Assembly (NCBI GenBank): GCA_013397075.1
Contig: VWZS01002843.1
Coordinates: forward strand, 141,501 to 205,500
From: Rhabdornis inornatus
Taxonomy: Eukaryota; Chordata; Aves; Passeriformes; Rhabdornithidae
DNA length: 64,000 nucleotides
Direction of reading: 5' to 3'
Both the position numbers and the translations under genes were made by a program. The number at the start of each line of letters is the position of its first letter. Position 1 is the stretch's first letter. This document shows, piece after piece, positions 13,422-27,600 of this stretch. The notes under the pieces were generated by a model, which saw only the letters and a list, made by a program, of their open reading frames with translations, did not search any database and had not been told where the DNA came from.

Positions 13422-13988
13422 ATCAAAGAGGCATGACCAGAAGGATGAGGGGAACTGGTTCTGCCCCTTTACTCCACTCTCCTGAAACCCCACCCTGAAT
13501 GCTGCATCCAGCTCTGGGGTCTCTGGCACAGGAAAGGCATGGATCTGCTAGAGCAGGTCTGGAGCAGGGCTATCAAGATGATCAGAGGGGTGGAGCTCTC
13601 TTCTATGAAGACAGGCTGAGAGAGATGGAATTGTTCACGCTGGAGAAGAAGAGGCTTAGGGCTGATGTCTTTGCAGCCTTCCAGTACTTAAAGGGAGCTG
13701 GAGAGTGATTTTTTACCCGGGCAGATAGCCACAGGACAAGAAGTAATGGCTTTAAACTGCAGGAAGGTGGGTTTAGATTGGATATTAGGAAGAAATTCTT
13801 CACTATGAGGTTGTGAGGCACTGGAACAGGTTGCTCAGAAAAGCTATGGATGCCCCACCCCTGGATGTCTTAAAGGCCAGGCTTAGATCCACCTGGTCTA
13901 ATGGAAGGTGTCCTGCCCCATGGCAGTGGGGTTGGAACTAGGTGATCTTTAAGGTCCTTTCCAACCCAAACCATTCTGTGATTCTATC
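13422..13988 (+). mobile_element. CR1 LINE fragment, RT C-terminus and 3' UTR
   Basis: This is the longest CR1 copy in the window. The sequence follows the end of CR1 ORF2: a gcatgaccagaaggatgag start, the gctgcatccagctctggggt stretch, and the in-frame protein stretch YEDRLREMELFTLEKKRLRA followed by AAFQYLKGA (within 13499-13708), typical of the C-terminal reverse-transcriptase region. Further along are attaggaagaaattcttcac, the 3' UTR, and the tail attctgtgattctatc. The frame breaks shortly after the FQYLKGA segment, so the copy is inactive. It is 5'-truncated. Confidence 0.94.
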
Positions 13989-15781
13989 ATAATATGAATT
14001 AAACAAAGAACACACAGAGATTTTAAAAATTACAGACCAGATGCTCTGATGAAATGTTTGAAACAATTTTGAATATTAGGCGAAAACACTCAGAGATAAA
14101 CAGATACTGGGAGGTAACTCTAGGCAAAAAAAATGCCGGCCTTCTGTAACAATTGTTAATGAAATGAAGCTCTATGCAAAATTAATGTCTGCTCCCAGAT
14201 TACTTGGATGGTATCAATTTCACAAGCCAGCACTTCCCTTAGGAAAAGAATTTCAACGAAAAAAAATTCCTTTTTTTCTTTTTTAGGAAAAATTAGGAAG
14301 TATGTTCTGGTAATTTGTATCACCTGTGCGAACAGTGCAGTTGTGATTATTTTCAAATAAAGTTGTGTAAATTTTTAAACTTTTTCTCATTGCAAGCAAT
14401 CTTTTTCCTGCATATTTAAATATGCCTTGGGCTAAAAGATCTAGAAATTTTGTCCATAAAAAGTAATTGTTTAATGTTAGATTCTTTAGTGATAAACAAC
14501 AAGCAATGTAGTACAATTTCTAAAAGTCAGCTTCTTGGTTACACTATGACAACTATTTTGCAATTTTAAGTATTCTTTCCTAAGAAAAAGTGAATAGTAT
14601 TTATTGCCTATAAATGGCAGAAGTAGCACCACCCACATACTACAGCTCTTATCATACAGTTCACTGCTGTAAGTCTGCTACAGTCTCTGTTTTGGAAGTA
14701 ACTCCTGGCAGTATTTTTTATATATATGGTCTTTCAGTTCTTAACTTTTCTGACCACATACCAAAAGAACTACAAAACAAATCCAAATTACAGACTCATG
14801 GATGATGAGATCACTGAGTCCCACCATTAACTCAGCATGGGTTATGACTCTTCCTTTTGGTATTTTCTCTTGTTACTGCCAGCCTCATGAAATGTGCAGT
14901 CCAGCCATACTCATCTGCAGTTTTTATGTCCCTTTATAAAGTATGATAATTTTTTCCAAGGCAGTAGTTATTATTTACACCTTGCAAATGCATAGTCTGA
15001 TAATGAGGATGAGATACAGGCTCATCTCCAGGAACATAAGGAGTCCATTTCAGGAAGAATGACTTATTCCATGTTCTGCCGCTGTTACGACTCCTGCTGG
15101 TTTTCCTGCCCTCTTCTTCCCTCTTCTCTTGCAGTCATAGCATTAACATTTATGATGAGTATAAACAGACCGTACTTGGCAATTGCAAGATCTAGATGCT
15201 TTGCTTGGGAATATATTTTCAATGTCTGCTTTTGTGCTTTGTTTCTTCATTAGATATGCTTCTAGTAGTACTCATGAAGCAGAGAGGTCTATTTAGTCTG
15301 GCTGATAGGAATTTTCTCTTCCCCTGTTTTTTTATGACTCACTCTCGATTCTCATGCAACAGCTAAGTATTTCTATTGATAATCCAAAATATATGTGTAA
15401 ATACTTTTTCATCCCAAGCAGTCTTCAAATGAAAAAATGCTTACTTTTAATTTTACACCAATGAATACCTAACATTTTAGATGCCTATTTCTTTATTCAT
15501 GTTCATAAAACTAGATAAGATGTAACTGATCACTGACTGATTCCTCTGTTATAATGTGCTTTTATTAAAAATAACTATGCCATTAGAAAATGAGATTCTT
15601 CAGGGTAAACAACATCTGCTTTGGACCATTGGAGATAAGTACAATGACATCAAGAAGAAAAGGAAGAAACTGGTTAATCAGAACTGAGACCTTTTAATTG
15701 GAGAGACATTAAGATTGCAATGTAGAGAATGCTGGTTTTGAACTAGCATAATGAGTTTAGGGGACCTAAGCCTTGGGCTGT
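13989..15781. other. AT-rich non-coding DNA, no gene seen
   Basis: Only short chance open frames of 60-90 codons, no CpG cluster and no recognisable repeat. Confidence 0.65.
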
Positions 15782-16436
15782 AGTGGGTTTGCATGACAAG
15801 ATTTTCATGGGGGTGGGGGGAAACCTCTGGGATTGCTTCTGTGAGAAGCCAGAAGCTTCCCTCATGCTCAACACAGGCAGTGCCAGCCATTCCCAAGACA
15901 GACCCACCGCTGGCCAAGCCCAAGCCCATCAGTGACAGTAGTAACATCTCTGTGAGAATATATTTAGGAAGGGGAAGATGGCTGCACCACAGTAGCTGGA
16001 CAGAGGAGTGAGAGGCACAGCCCTGCAGACACCAAGGTCAGTGGAGAGGAGGGGGAGGAGGTGCTCCAGGTGCTGGATCAGAGATGCCCCTGCAGCCAGT
16101 GGTGCATGTGGTGAAGCAGCTGTGCTGCACAGCCCTGGGAGGTCCATCAGGGTGCAAGAGTCCCACCTGCAGTCCATGGAACAGACCCATGCTGGGGCAG
16201 GTGGATGTGCCCAAGGGAGGCTGTGACCCTGGGGGAAGCCCACATTGGAGCAGGCTCCTGGCAGGACCTGTGGTCCCCTGAAGAGGGGAGCCCACACTGG
16301 AGCAGGTTTCCTGGCAGGACTTGTGACCCTGTGAGGGACCCACACTGGAGCAGCCTTTTCCTGTAGGACTGCACCCCATGGAAGGGATCCCTGCTGCGGT
16401 AGTACATGAAGGATTGCAGCCTGGGTAAGGACTCAA
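15782..16436 (+). mobile_element. Avian ERV-type repeat fragment (LTR/leader)
   Basis: A GC-richer island in AT-rich DNA. It begins near gggtttgcatgacaagattt, runs through gcttctgtgagaagccag and ccaagcccatcagtgac, has a TATA-like tatatttaggaaggggaag at about 15958, and ends in GC-rich repeats. I recognise this order as that of a widespread avian endogenous-retrovirus-associated repeat, but I cannot name the family. No gag, pol or env coding remnant is visible. Open frames here on both strands (up to 148 codons) are artefacts of the repeat. It appears to be a solitary truncated piece with no matching partner in the window. Confidence 0.65.
16237..16435 (+). repeat. Degenerate ~50-bp tandem repeat, four units
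   Basis: Units start at 16237, 16289, 16338 and 16387, giving spacings of 52, 49 and 49 bases. The first three begin with a version of cccacactggagcag, continue with a caggacttgtgaccc-like segment and end in a G-rich stretch; the fourth is more diverged. The array forms the 3' part of the ERV-type fragment. Confidence 0.75.
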
Positions 16437-19400
16437 ATGAACTGATGGAGGCTGAGTTTTTTTCTTTCTGAAAGAGTAATGCAAATGTGTGACATCTCAA
16501 GGGTTTGCAAAGTTGCCAAAGGATGTGATCTGTGTCAGTAAGATCAAATGGTGAGCACTGCTGAAATCAAGTGAATATTTCAAGCCCATATCAAAAGATA
16601 TCAAGAGCAGAACAAGCTTTGCAGTGCAGCTGTTGAGCAAAGAACCCAGCAACATGACAAAATGAAAAACAAAAAGGGTGGTGTATTCAGATTATATAGT
16701 GATGCGAGATGCAGACTTTGTGGCATTTCTGAACTACCAAATTATCACCTCTAATACTCCGTCACAGAGAAGCACAACAGAATCAAATTATTTTTGTATT
16801 GCTGTAATTAAAAATCCATTATAATACAGTGAAATACCCTCAAGTTTAATAGTTCCTCAAAGTTTGGAAATGTATTGACCATGGGCTTTCTGCCTACTCA
16901 GGCTTCCCTCTACTGTGTCTGTTCATGTACAATAACAAAGATAACACCTTTCAGTGCTAAGGAAATGACATCACCCTTTGGTATGTGTGGAGCTTTCAAA
17001 CATTACTCTGGTGAAAATCAGAAGTGCTCGAGCCCTTGGCTGGGTTATGTTTCTGTCACTGCCAGCTGAGGGGAACTTGATCATAAATGCATCTCAACAG
17101 TCCTATAATATAAATTGTAAATTTTTTAGGTAGATGTGAGAGAAATGAGGTTAAATGATGACTCCTTTTCCCAACAGACAAACCGGAAAATCAACTGAAC
17201 AGTTAACCTTTTGCTAAAGAATCTCTGACTTATTTTCTTTGGATGTCTTGATGAGAAACACATACACTTAAATTATAAAGTCTGAGAAAAAGACTTTTAC
17301 CTTGTGATATGTGTAATTAGAGTGCAAAAGGCAGAAAAGAACAGTGGGTTCTGTATGGCTCAGTGAGTAGTCTCCCAACTCTTATTTTCAGTATTATATG
17401 ACTCAGTAAATTCCTATTCTCTTAAATTCTACAGTTCCACAGCCTGAGATACATTTTTAACAAACTCAGAACAACAAGTTCAGCTGGGCAGAGACTGTGA
17501 AAATTCAAGTGAATAACAAAAGTTTTTCAACAATTTCCATTAGATCCATATGCTTCAGTGAGTAATAAGCAGAATTTTAACACATGTGCAGGAACTAAAG
17601 GACTGATTGCTAGCATTAGTAAGCATTTCTACAAGATAATGATTCAGGTTTTGCAGCACTGTTTGATCTTTATTTCAATTAGCACAATAAAAGTTATGCT
17701 CCCAGCACTGAAATAGACTGACATAAACAAAACACAAGACATTTTATACATCTTCCTTTCTTATCTATGCGTAAATGAATTATGACCAGTTCCATGCCTC
17801 AGGTACCTCTGCCAAGTTGGCTTCAGGAGAAGAAAATAAGTACTCTGTAACTCTTCTTTTATAAAAAGGGACGAGGCAAACAATTTGGAGTCACCCAAAA
17901 GGTGAGAAGACTTTTCTCCAATTAGCATGCCCATTTCCTGGCAAACAGAATTTGCTTCAGTCATACTAATGCAAATGTGTATGTGTCTGTAGTTTCAGAG
18001 TGGCATGCAGGATTGAACATGCATTTCTAGGCTCCTTATCTCAAAAAATGAAGCCAGTAGTACTGGAAAACCTTCACACAAGAGCAGAAGAATTATTAAA
18101 TCTCCAGAAGACTTTCCAGAAGCAGAAAGACTAAATAAGGTACAAATCTTCACTCTGTGAAAGGAGGACAGACAGAAGGTGTAATGCAGCTCTGTGTAAT
18201 TATGGGTGTTGAGAAAAGGACAGATATGGATTAACTGTTCATTGGCTTTTCACGTATGACATCCAGAGGCAATCAAACAGGCAGGCAGTAAGAGCGGTTC
18301 AAGAAAAATAAAGAGCTGATGAGGCTTCAAGCAATTACTTGAGGAACTCATTGCTGAAGAATCGTGAAGATGCAAAAATTTTCTGTGGGCTACATAGAAG
18401 ATTGGATGACTTGATGAAAGAGAAACCCCCAAAGGATTGCAAAACACAGAGAAATTGTATCCAGCAAAGAAATACTCTGCCAAGTACTACAGCAAATGAA
18501 GGTACTCTGTTACTGTACTCCTGTCTACAGATACACTTTTTTTGCCACTGTTAAACACATGCTACTGGGCTTAAAAAAAAAAATCTAGATGCAGGCAGTA
18601 AGACAGTGACTATTCAAATCAGTTGAAAAATTTCCAATAACATCAACACAGTTTATTTTCTTCATTTAAGCTACTATCCTTCAGACTGTAATCCACTGCA
18701 GTTTACAAGTTCTTTGTGTTATTTCACACAAGTAATGAGATTTACTTATCTGATACTCAGGAAATCAACACTTTTTTTTCTAGGGGAAGTACCAATACAA
18801 TTTTTACAGAAAAAGACACAAATTATCAAGATCACTTGACACTTCAAATGGTAGTCTTTCACTTTCAAATGTTTTTATTTGGAAAAAAATAAAAAAGGAT
18901 TGTTTTCATTGCCTAGCTTCATCTATCTGTTCCAGTACAGTATATTCGTTTTCAGGGATCTGTTCCAACTCTTTCTTTGTTTGGAGTCTCTCCTACTTGA
19001 CTGCCAAGACACTGTGTAGCTCTTGGTCTGTGTTGCTTCTTATTCAACAGCTAAAGAAAATTAAATATGCTTAGGATTCTTATACCACCCAAATACATGA
19101 TTCATTTGATTCTCGAAAGCTGGCAGGACTGCTACAGTTCAGCAATTACATCCACAATACTACATAGCTGACTTTTGGTGTCACTCAGATAGTGTTATTT
19201 AAGGCTCCAGTGGTATTATCATATTTTGTTTTCTCTGTGCTTTCCCAGGAAATTTTAAGCACATTCTCATGTCGCCTTTGATTTCTTTCATGTGAAATCT
19301 CCAAAATGGTATATGGTAAAATGTTCCATCCTCTACTGCCAACACCCCAGCAAGCCAGTTTGTCCCACCACTCACAGTGCCTCTCAATCTTGATTGTTGC

Positions 19401-21523
19401 TACAATATCAAAGGCAGTACAACTGCTCAGTAGTTTAAGGAATATCACAGCTGAGGTCAGTGGCAAAGCAAACTTTGACTTAGCCAGGTAGGCTGGGGTT
19501 AAGGAAATGATAAATAAATAATTGCTAAAGGATTGTTGTTTAAATGTGCCAGGTACTATAAGTCAGAAAGAAATGAAAAGTTAACGTGTGCAAGTACAAC
19601 AGTAGTGCTACACTAGAGATAGCTCTACTTATTGTATAGCCTGAAAACTACTGTTTCTCAAATTACTAGTACCTCTTTCACTAACTGGCACTAGAAAATG
19701 ACAGAGAAAGTGATTTTTGTACCTTTTTGAATCACTGTGATGCAGCTTTACTGTACTATTCTATCTTAAATCTTCTATTTGTAGTGATCCCTTTCCTCTT
19801 CAGCAAACCATGGTTTTATCTACTCATAAAACCTCTTGGAAATCTTTCCAGTATTTGTGCATTCCCCGGTGTGCTTCCTCCTAGTCTGTGTGTTTTACTT
19901 GAACAGTTTCTTAATCTTTTGGAATTAAACAGCTGTAAAACCTTCTTCCAAACAGGTGTTAATTACTATTGCTTTCTGATCACACCTCTAACCCAGTTTA
20001 TAGCTTTAATCCTGTAGCAACTTCTTTCCTTTTTCAAATATTTTTTAAAATAAAACTTGAAATAATTTTGGATGTATCTTCTCCTTGGTTTTAGCATTAT
20101 AGCAAAGTTGCAGTCACGTTTCTAACAACTACTGAAACCCTATAAGGCAGCAGAGGAAAATGGTAAAGATGAGTGTTTCAGTTGCTACAATTTTTGAAAC
20201 TTCAGCCCTCTGATTAGGAACAGATCCATTTTCATCAGTCCAGAGATAATAAAATATGATGAATTATAATCTTTTGCTTAAAAAAGGATTTTCAGAGATT
20301 GTTACAGACTCTTGTATACTTGAATAAAGTTATTTACCTGAAGAGGTCTATTCAGTTTATTTGTACTGGTATTCAAGGCTTAGACATCTGGAGAAGGAGC
20401 CCAAATACCCTCAGGTTTGTCTATCATCCAGAGCCAGGAGAAACCTTGTATAGTTTTGGAGGTTTTGTACAACACATAAAATAGCTATGGTTATTAAAAT
20501 TGAATATACGATTATAAAACAAAAAGGAGATAAGCACTAGGCTGTTAAAGGAAAAACTGTGAAAACATGTCTGTGAAAATCTAACACCCAAGCAATGAAA
20601 AAATGAGCTGCTTTATTGACCTCAGCAAACATGAGTGTAGATTTCATCTGTTCTTCGGAACAGCTGCTACTGGCTTCACTTAAGCTGGAAAATCTATTTT
20701 GTGTTCAGATTTTGGCCATCTTCATTTCCCACCTGGCAGCCCAAGTCAAATCCTTGCATTTCATTAATTTTGTCTTGGTAGCACTTAGCACTTACCCTTG
20801 TTTGATCAAGGAATTTACCAGTTCCACTGCATAGGTTACCAGCTAGCACTGAAAGGAACTGGATAAATTATCTGCAGATGGCAGATAGTAATAACCAATG
20901 ACTCAGGAGAAATTTAACTTTTTTAAAAATTCTGAAAACTTTAAAATATTCTTTTAAATGTATGAGATCAAGAACTGAAAAGTTATTTCTATGGACCAGT
21001 TTGTGACTAACTCAAACATGGTTACCTAGAGAAGTCAAACAGATTGGCTGGCTTTGATCCCTCCAGTTCTTTTACACTCAGCCAGCCTGTGCAGCTACTT
21101 CATAGGTCCGGGCAAAAAAAGGCAGCAACTTACTCAGTTTTTTATAGACAGGTGAGTGTAGAGATGATCAAGAGGTCTAAAAGAAAATCTAGGTTATGTG
21201 TTGCCCGTTTTTACCAAGAAAGGAGTTTTATCAGGGATTCCAAATTACTGTTCTTCTGAATCAATCAACAAGGACCATAACCATAACATGCACCTGCATG
21301 TCCCAGGGAAACTGAAATTGTCAGGCCAGGATGACTTTTTCTACATTGGCTTAGATGATATGCACTGCTTACTCTGAAACCCCTTTTTTCACTGAGATGA
21401 TATCCTCCTGCTCTATTCTCACAACACGTCTCACACTCAGATGAAGGAGATCACAAAACAGCCTTGTGCCATTGCAATGACCTCTTGTGAAACATCCAGC
21501 AGGAAGGATCCTGAGGCAGCACA
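16437..21523. other. AT-rich non-coding DNA, no gene seen
   Basis: Open frames are 60-96 codons and unrecognised. The 96-codon frame at 19727-20017 is leucine- and phenylalanine-rich, as chance translation of T-rich DNA tends to be. No repeats beyond short A or T runs were recognised. Confidence 0.65.
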
Positions 21524-21672
21524 TTATAGAATCATAAAAAGGTTTGGGTTGGAAGGAACATCAAAGATTATCTAGTTCCAGCCCCTCTACCCTCACTAGA
21601 TCAGGTTGCTCAAAGCTGCATCCAACCTGAACACTTCCAGGGATAGAGCATACACAGCTTTTCTGAGCTACA
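21524..21672 (-). mobile_element. CR1 LINE 3' fragment, minus strand
   Basis: The plus strand reads atagaatcat, then ggtttgggttggaagg, tctagttccagcccc, tcaggttgctcaaagctgc and cacttccagggatagagc. This is the reverse complement of a CR1 3' UTR and the segment just upstream of it. The copy is about 150 bases long and 5'-truncated, with its 3' end at the left. Confidence 0.9.
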
Positions 21673-24600
21673 TTTTCTTTTTATGTTACTTTAGTCTTAA
21701 CACTCAAAAGGAGGCTTCTGTGGAGGTTTCGGAACTGTGTAGCACAAGAGCATTCTGCCTTCTTTCAGATGCTTTCCCTGACAGCTGCCATGTGCAGTTC
21801 ACCTAAGGACCAGTTAAAAATGTTAAACTCACATGAATCTGATTAATAGACTGCTATGCTGTTAATTGCATGAGTTATAACTTCTACATAAAAGTCTACA
21901 AAAAAAATTCCTCCTGGATAATAAACAAAGTGAAAGATAATAGATTAATCCTAGTCAAGCTGTATTTTCTACTAGACTTGAGAAAAAAATTCCTTTATAG
22001 GAGCTGTGTCTAAGTTTGCACAGTGTCAGAGCTGTCAGCTCCACAGACAGAAATTGCTGGCTTTTAAGAAGCCTCCACTTGCTGGGAGTCTAAATTCATG
22101 AGAAAAGTAACAGCCTCTGTATTTTCCACGTCCTGGTAGGTTGCCATTAAGTTAAGTTCACAGCTCTTCTCTGTTTGGGGTTGCAAAGCAGCCATACTTG
22201 GCCAAGAGCTGGACTCATAGTTTTTAAGTCTTATGAACAAGTGCAGAGAGATAAATACTCCCAGGCAACAAGATACTGATACAACTCTGTGTGTGCTCAC
22301 ACAGGATAGGCATTTTAATAGGCTGTATTCCTGAACTCTGGGCAGCTCTTCTCTTTCACTGGCCAGAGCAAATATTCACTTTTCGCATGCCTGTTACACA
22401 GTGCACATAAATATTTCTCTCTACATGTAAATATACATGTGTTCTTCTCTTATGAGTGTGTATAAAGCTCCATATGCATATACAGACAACACTGTAAGGA
22501 TCTATACATGTGAATATTTTGGCACAGAATTCAATTGGTGCATCCATAAACCTGGAAATCATTCCATCATAATACAAAGTCTGGTTTCACAGTTGACATA
22601 AGTAGAAAAAATGTTAAACCCGTGTTACCTTATGTTCAGTGAAATGCATGGGATTTACTGGAAGTATTAAAAAAACAGCTTGAATATACTGAATATATAA
22701 TAGTATACTAGAGTTCTGCTTATAGTAGAGATGTCCAAGACTGATTTCTTTTTCATTTGATGTGCTATAACCTTGAAATAGAAATCAGTTTTTGGCAATT
22801 CTATAAAACCTTGTTCACAATAGCTCCTGAATGTTTTACAAACTATTAAAAAAGAAGTTGGTTGAAAAAAATGTACATGTGATTCCCTACTTGATTTTCA
22901 TTCCTAAAGTCAATTTCCCAGCAACAGAAAGATGCAGGAATTCTTTTAATCAGACACAGTGAGATTTTATACCTTGTCAATTATAGCAGTTATATTTAAA
23001 ACAAAGATTCACTACTTCCCTCCATGAGTATTCCATATATATGAGTCTGTAAACTGCATCATAAAAAGGTGTTTAGACAGAGAATGGAGAAAATTTTATA
23101 TTACACAGAACAGATGCTGGCTATAACCATGGCAATAATTGCAAACAGATGAATGTTTCAGGACTAAATATTTTTCTAAAATACTCAACAATGAATAGAT
23201 TTTCGATTAGATTCTCCACAACTCGTAATTGCATTGACTGCATCAGAGTGGAAAAGTAAACACAATATATTTTTCATAAACAGCTAAATTATTGAGTAGA
23301 AGCAAGATGCTGCCAGAGTACTATAATTCTCTTGAAACTAAGGGGACAAATTTTCTAAAATTACAACATCTTTACATACGTAGGATTGACGAGAAGGCAG
23401 ATTTTTTTTTTTAATTTTGTAATATTTCACATAAGAGTGGTGTAATTTCGAATTAATTTGACCATTATCACCATCTTAAATTCACTTGTGATCTTAATAT
23501 TTCCCTAAGACCAAAGAGCACATATAGTTGTAATGTCCAATAAATAAATGCACATGAAAAAGCACAAACTTTGAGGATTTTAGGAACCTTTGTGATATGC
23601 AAAAGTGGCTGAAAGAGTTTTTTAACATGTCATCTTTGGCTACAAAATGGCCTTCTTAAATGACAGCTACTTAAATAACAAAAGCGTGTCATAAAAGGAG
23701 TTTTCTCAGAGAGTTATGGTAAAGGAATGGGAGAAATTTTGAACAATGGGTTGACCATCTGAACCAAAGCCATACTTCCAAGGGAGAACGCAAACATGCA
23801 AAGCACAAACATCTTCAATATATTTCTAACACCTGAGAAATTGCTAAAGAGATGTTGGTTTGTTATTATTGATATTTTTCTTTGTTGTCATATATAAAAT
23901 GTACACCTGAATTTTCAAATTATACTCCTTAAACCCGGATTAAGGAAAATGTGAAAATGTCTCATACTGAGAAAAGGAATGAAGGCAATGCTTAACAGGA
24001 AGCACCTTCTGAAGATGCTTTCAGTAGAACACCAGAACTTCCTTATGCTTGAATACTTTATTGAATTAAGGTTAAATTAGAAGGAAAAAACTTATTTCTT
24101 AAAATGAATTCCATCATGTGCTGGCCATAAAGCTTTGCTATCATGAGTGGTGGATTGGTTTAGGTAATTTTTATTGTAGGGTTTTTTTTTCAGCAATGGG
24201 TTTAAGTAGAGAGTGTTAAAGTAACAGTAAGTAGGAAATTTGGCAAGAAAGCACTAATAGAGTAAGATGACTAGAGTGTCATGTTGCCCCAGTACACATC
24301 AACCAATCCATTATGTTTCCAAAAGAAAATCATGCCCTTAAAGATGTCTATTATCTAACTGTAACTGGAAGTATCATGGGAAGATGGGCATGAGCTGACC
24401 TACTTGAGTGCGTTAATGTCTCTCAAGAGTCATGGTCTTCACTGTTCTTTATTTCCTTGATTGCTCTGAAATGACAACACTGACTCTTTTGTCCACTTTT
24501 GTTTTGAAATGTCAACTTACTTCTATCCTCCTCCAAGTCCCATTCTTGCCCTTGCTATCTTGTCCACATTCAGCAAACCTTGGTTTTAACAGAAGCCAAG

Positions 24601-27600
24601 TTGTAGATTATCACTGAGAAGAATCACTAACCAGCAATGATTCTTTCTGAAAATAAGGACCCTGACATGTGGAGTTGGGGTAGTGCAAGATACTATATCC
24701 TAAATTACTTGTTTCTTGGGTGTTAGTAACAATGCCCTGAAGAACTTCAAAGGCTCTGAGGACTAACCAGGAAACGAGTGCCTTGGACATATCTCATCAC
24801 ACGGACCTACAGAACCCCACACAGGTACTGCTGGCCCAGCCTCTCCTTGGGGACAGCTGATTGCTTCTTTCTGACCTTGGTGCCATTAAAGCAAAACGAA
24901 ATCCTCTTCAGTCTCAACTACAACTTCTGGACTTAATGTACTGAGCAAGTGAGTGGGAAATCCAAAGTTAATAAGGGACGTGGATGAATGCACAGGAGCA
25001 CATCAATTAAGGAGACATTGGTAAAACCCCTCACTAAAGGTGCTAAGCAAGGAAATACCCTGCTATGAGAGCAATGTTTCCTTTACAAAATAAAATGACA
25101 GAACAGATAGATGACATACATCCATATCCTATGCACTGGAGAATCTTTTTAATTATAAAACCTGTAAAGCCAAATCCTGTCTGCACTTAATCCAAAGCAA
25201 TTCTTCAAACGGAAAAAAGTCCCCATTTGGCTTAAAGCCAGCAGAAGCAGTAGCAACAGGAGGGTGGTTTCTAGGAAGTGAGCGCACAGGAAGCACAGTG
25301 GGGATGAGTGAGAAATCCTTCTTTGAAACAAACACATCCTTATAATATCCAGCTTGTGCAGTCAAGCTAGTTCAGTCAGTCAGTGCAGCTCTGCAGATGG
25401 ACTAGTGGCCAAGAACTGAAATGCAACCCAGCTCACTGAGCATCCCCTGCTTCCCTCATGTGTGGGTAAAATCACACTGAAAAGAAGAGACTTTCAAACC
25501 CCTGTTCAATCTGCTTGGTTTAAGTATTTTGAAAAAATTAAATTTTAAACTGAAAAAAAAAAGAAAAAGAAAAATGAAAAGTTATGTGGAAGTTTAGTTC
25601 TACATAAAGACACTGCAGTAAAATAAATGTAATCATCTCAAATCACATCAGTATTTGGTACAACTGGCCCCACTGCATAAACAAATATGCTCAAAGTTAA
25701 TATCACTAAGCTAAACAATCATGAATAAAATATTTTTATGTAAGTGGACAGACCAAAATATTATTTTGCAATTGCTCTGTATGAAGCATGATGTCTTTTA
25801 TGAGAAAATACCAGAGCAGTTACAGGCTAGGAGTTAGTGCAAATACCTGCCAATGTCATCAAGTTGAAATATGTGATCTCTGTGCCATAGGTACCAGGTT
25901 CCTTAACAGATTAAAAAAATTAGTGCAACACATTCTTCATATTAGACTTAGGAAATTTTATTAAACATTATGTGACACAATTAAGTACTTCAATTTGAAA
26001 CAAGCGAAAAATAAAGCTGAGACACACCTTCACTAAGCCAGGAATCCAAAACACTGACATCCAAGGCCGGTTTGTCATCCCAATTTTCCCTCATTACAAA
26101 TGGGAAGAAATGCACTCCCTGCAGAGGGCAATTAATTTCCTTCAAGATATGTCATATGAATCACCCTGTGAAGTTACCAAGTTCTTTCTAAAGGCTGTAC
26201 AGACTCAGAGGTCTGATGCTAGCATGTCTAGTTGAATTCAAAGACAAACAGTTGGTTACTGCCTTTGGAATGACAGTTTTGCAGCTAAGAGGCTTAAGGC
26301 AAATTAGACAACTGCTCAATAGGCAACTTGGATTTGGTTTTATTAATGGCCAAAATTCCTGCTGCAGGGTATCTTCTAGCTAGTTAAAGCCACTATAGGG
26401 AAAGCATGTGTGGTGTTGCAGATATAAATGCACTATGGAACACACCAAACTTGAAAAACAAACTCACTGTGCCAGCATAAACAAGTCCAAGTAGTTGACT
26501 GCAGCTCTCATAACTTTAAATCATTATCACCAGAAATGAATGGCCAGTACCTCTCCCAGCCTAAAAAATAAAAAGTTGTCAGTATAAACAAAGCACAAAT
26601 GGGATTTTTTAGTTTTTTATCAGTGGAAAATAGGCAGGATCCATTCAGCAATCAGTGCTGAAGTGCAGTAGAAGGATTGCCTTTGAAGTGTTTGATAATA
26701 ATGAGCATTTCCGTATGAACATCAGTTAAAACTATTTCATCACTGAGAGATAATTTCTGTATTCAGTGGACTGAGGTACTGTGGCACTGCTGAGAACATT
26801 TGAAGAGAGAATCTGTGCTTGCTTTCCCTTGCTCCACAGATACAATGTGTTCTCTCTGGAAAAGAGACACCTTGCTCTTGGAGGAGGCAGGATGTGAGCA
26901 CCCAGGACTGTGTGTTCTTCTTTTGCAAGAGTCCAGCTGACACTTCCATTTCCCTTGGCACAACTAGCAGCTGTATTTCAGCCACCCAAACCATTCATGA
27001 GCTCCTAAAATTTTTGAGAACAGACAACAGGATATTTAAATTATGTTGCAGACATCTGTTATTGTTATGATAACGTCAACAGGATCTTAAGACGCCTTAG
27101 AAGAAAATCAATGTCTATTCATTGTCTCCTCTGAAACTGTTTGTTCCGTTTGTTTGGGTTTTTTGGGTTTTTGACACCACTAGGGTAAGGTTCATATTGC
27201 CTTGCTTCAGCTGTGTGAAATCAAACAGCAATCAGCAACAATAAATACCTGATTTCTTTCCACTCTATGTCAGGTATAAATTGGATGGATTAGTTTGTTC
27301 ATGGGAGATTTCTGTCTCTCTCTGGTGACTATACAAAGAATGTAGGTGGGTGGTGCTTACAACTACAATTAAATTTGTGGGACCTAGGTGAAAAAAAAAA
27401 CCACAGGCCTTCACTGCAAAAATCCCTTATTAGAGCTTTTCAAAATTTGCCATTGAAATATATTTGATTGAAATTAGTATACAGAAATGTACTAGGGGTA
27501 ATCTTAAATCAGACACAATATGAGCCTTCATCTTCTGCTGTAATCCTATTGTTCATTCCTTTAGTCAAAGGAGGTAAATTGGTCTGGTTTACTTTTTGTA

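Noticed and set aside
15929..16500. Pro/Cys/Gly-rich frames of 117-148 codons as keratin-like or secreted proteins
   Set aside because: They are antisense or out-of-frame readings of the ERV-type repeat with its ~50-bp units.
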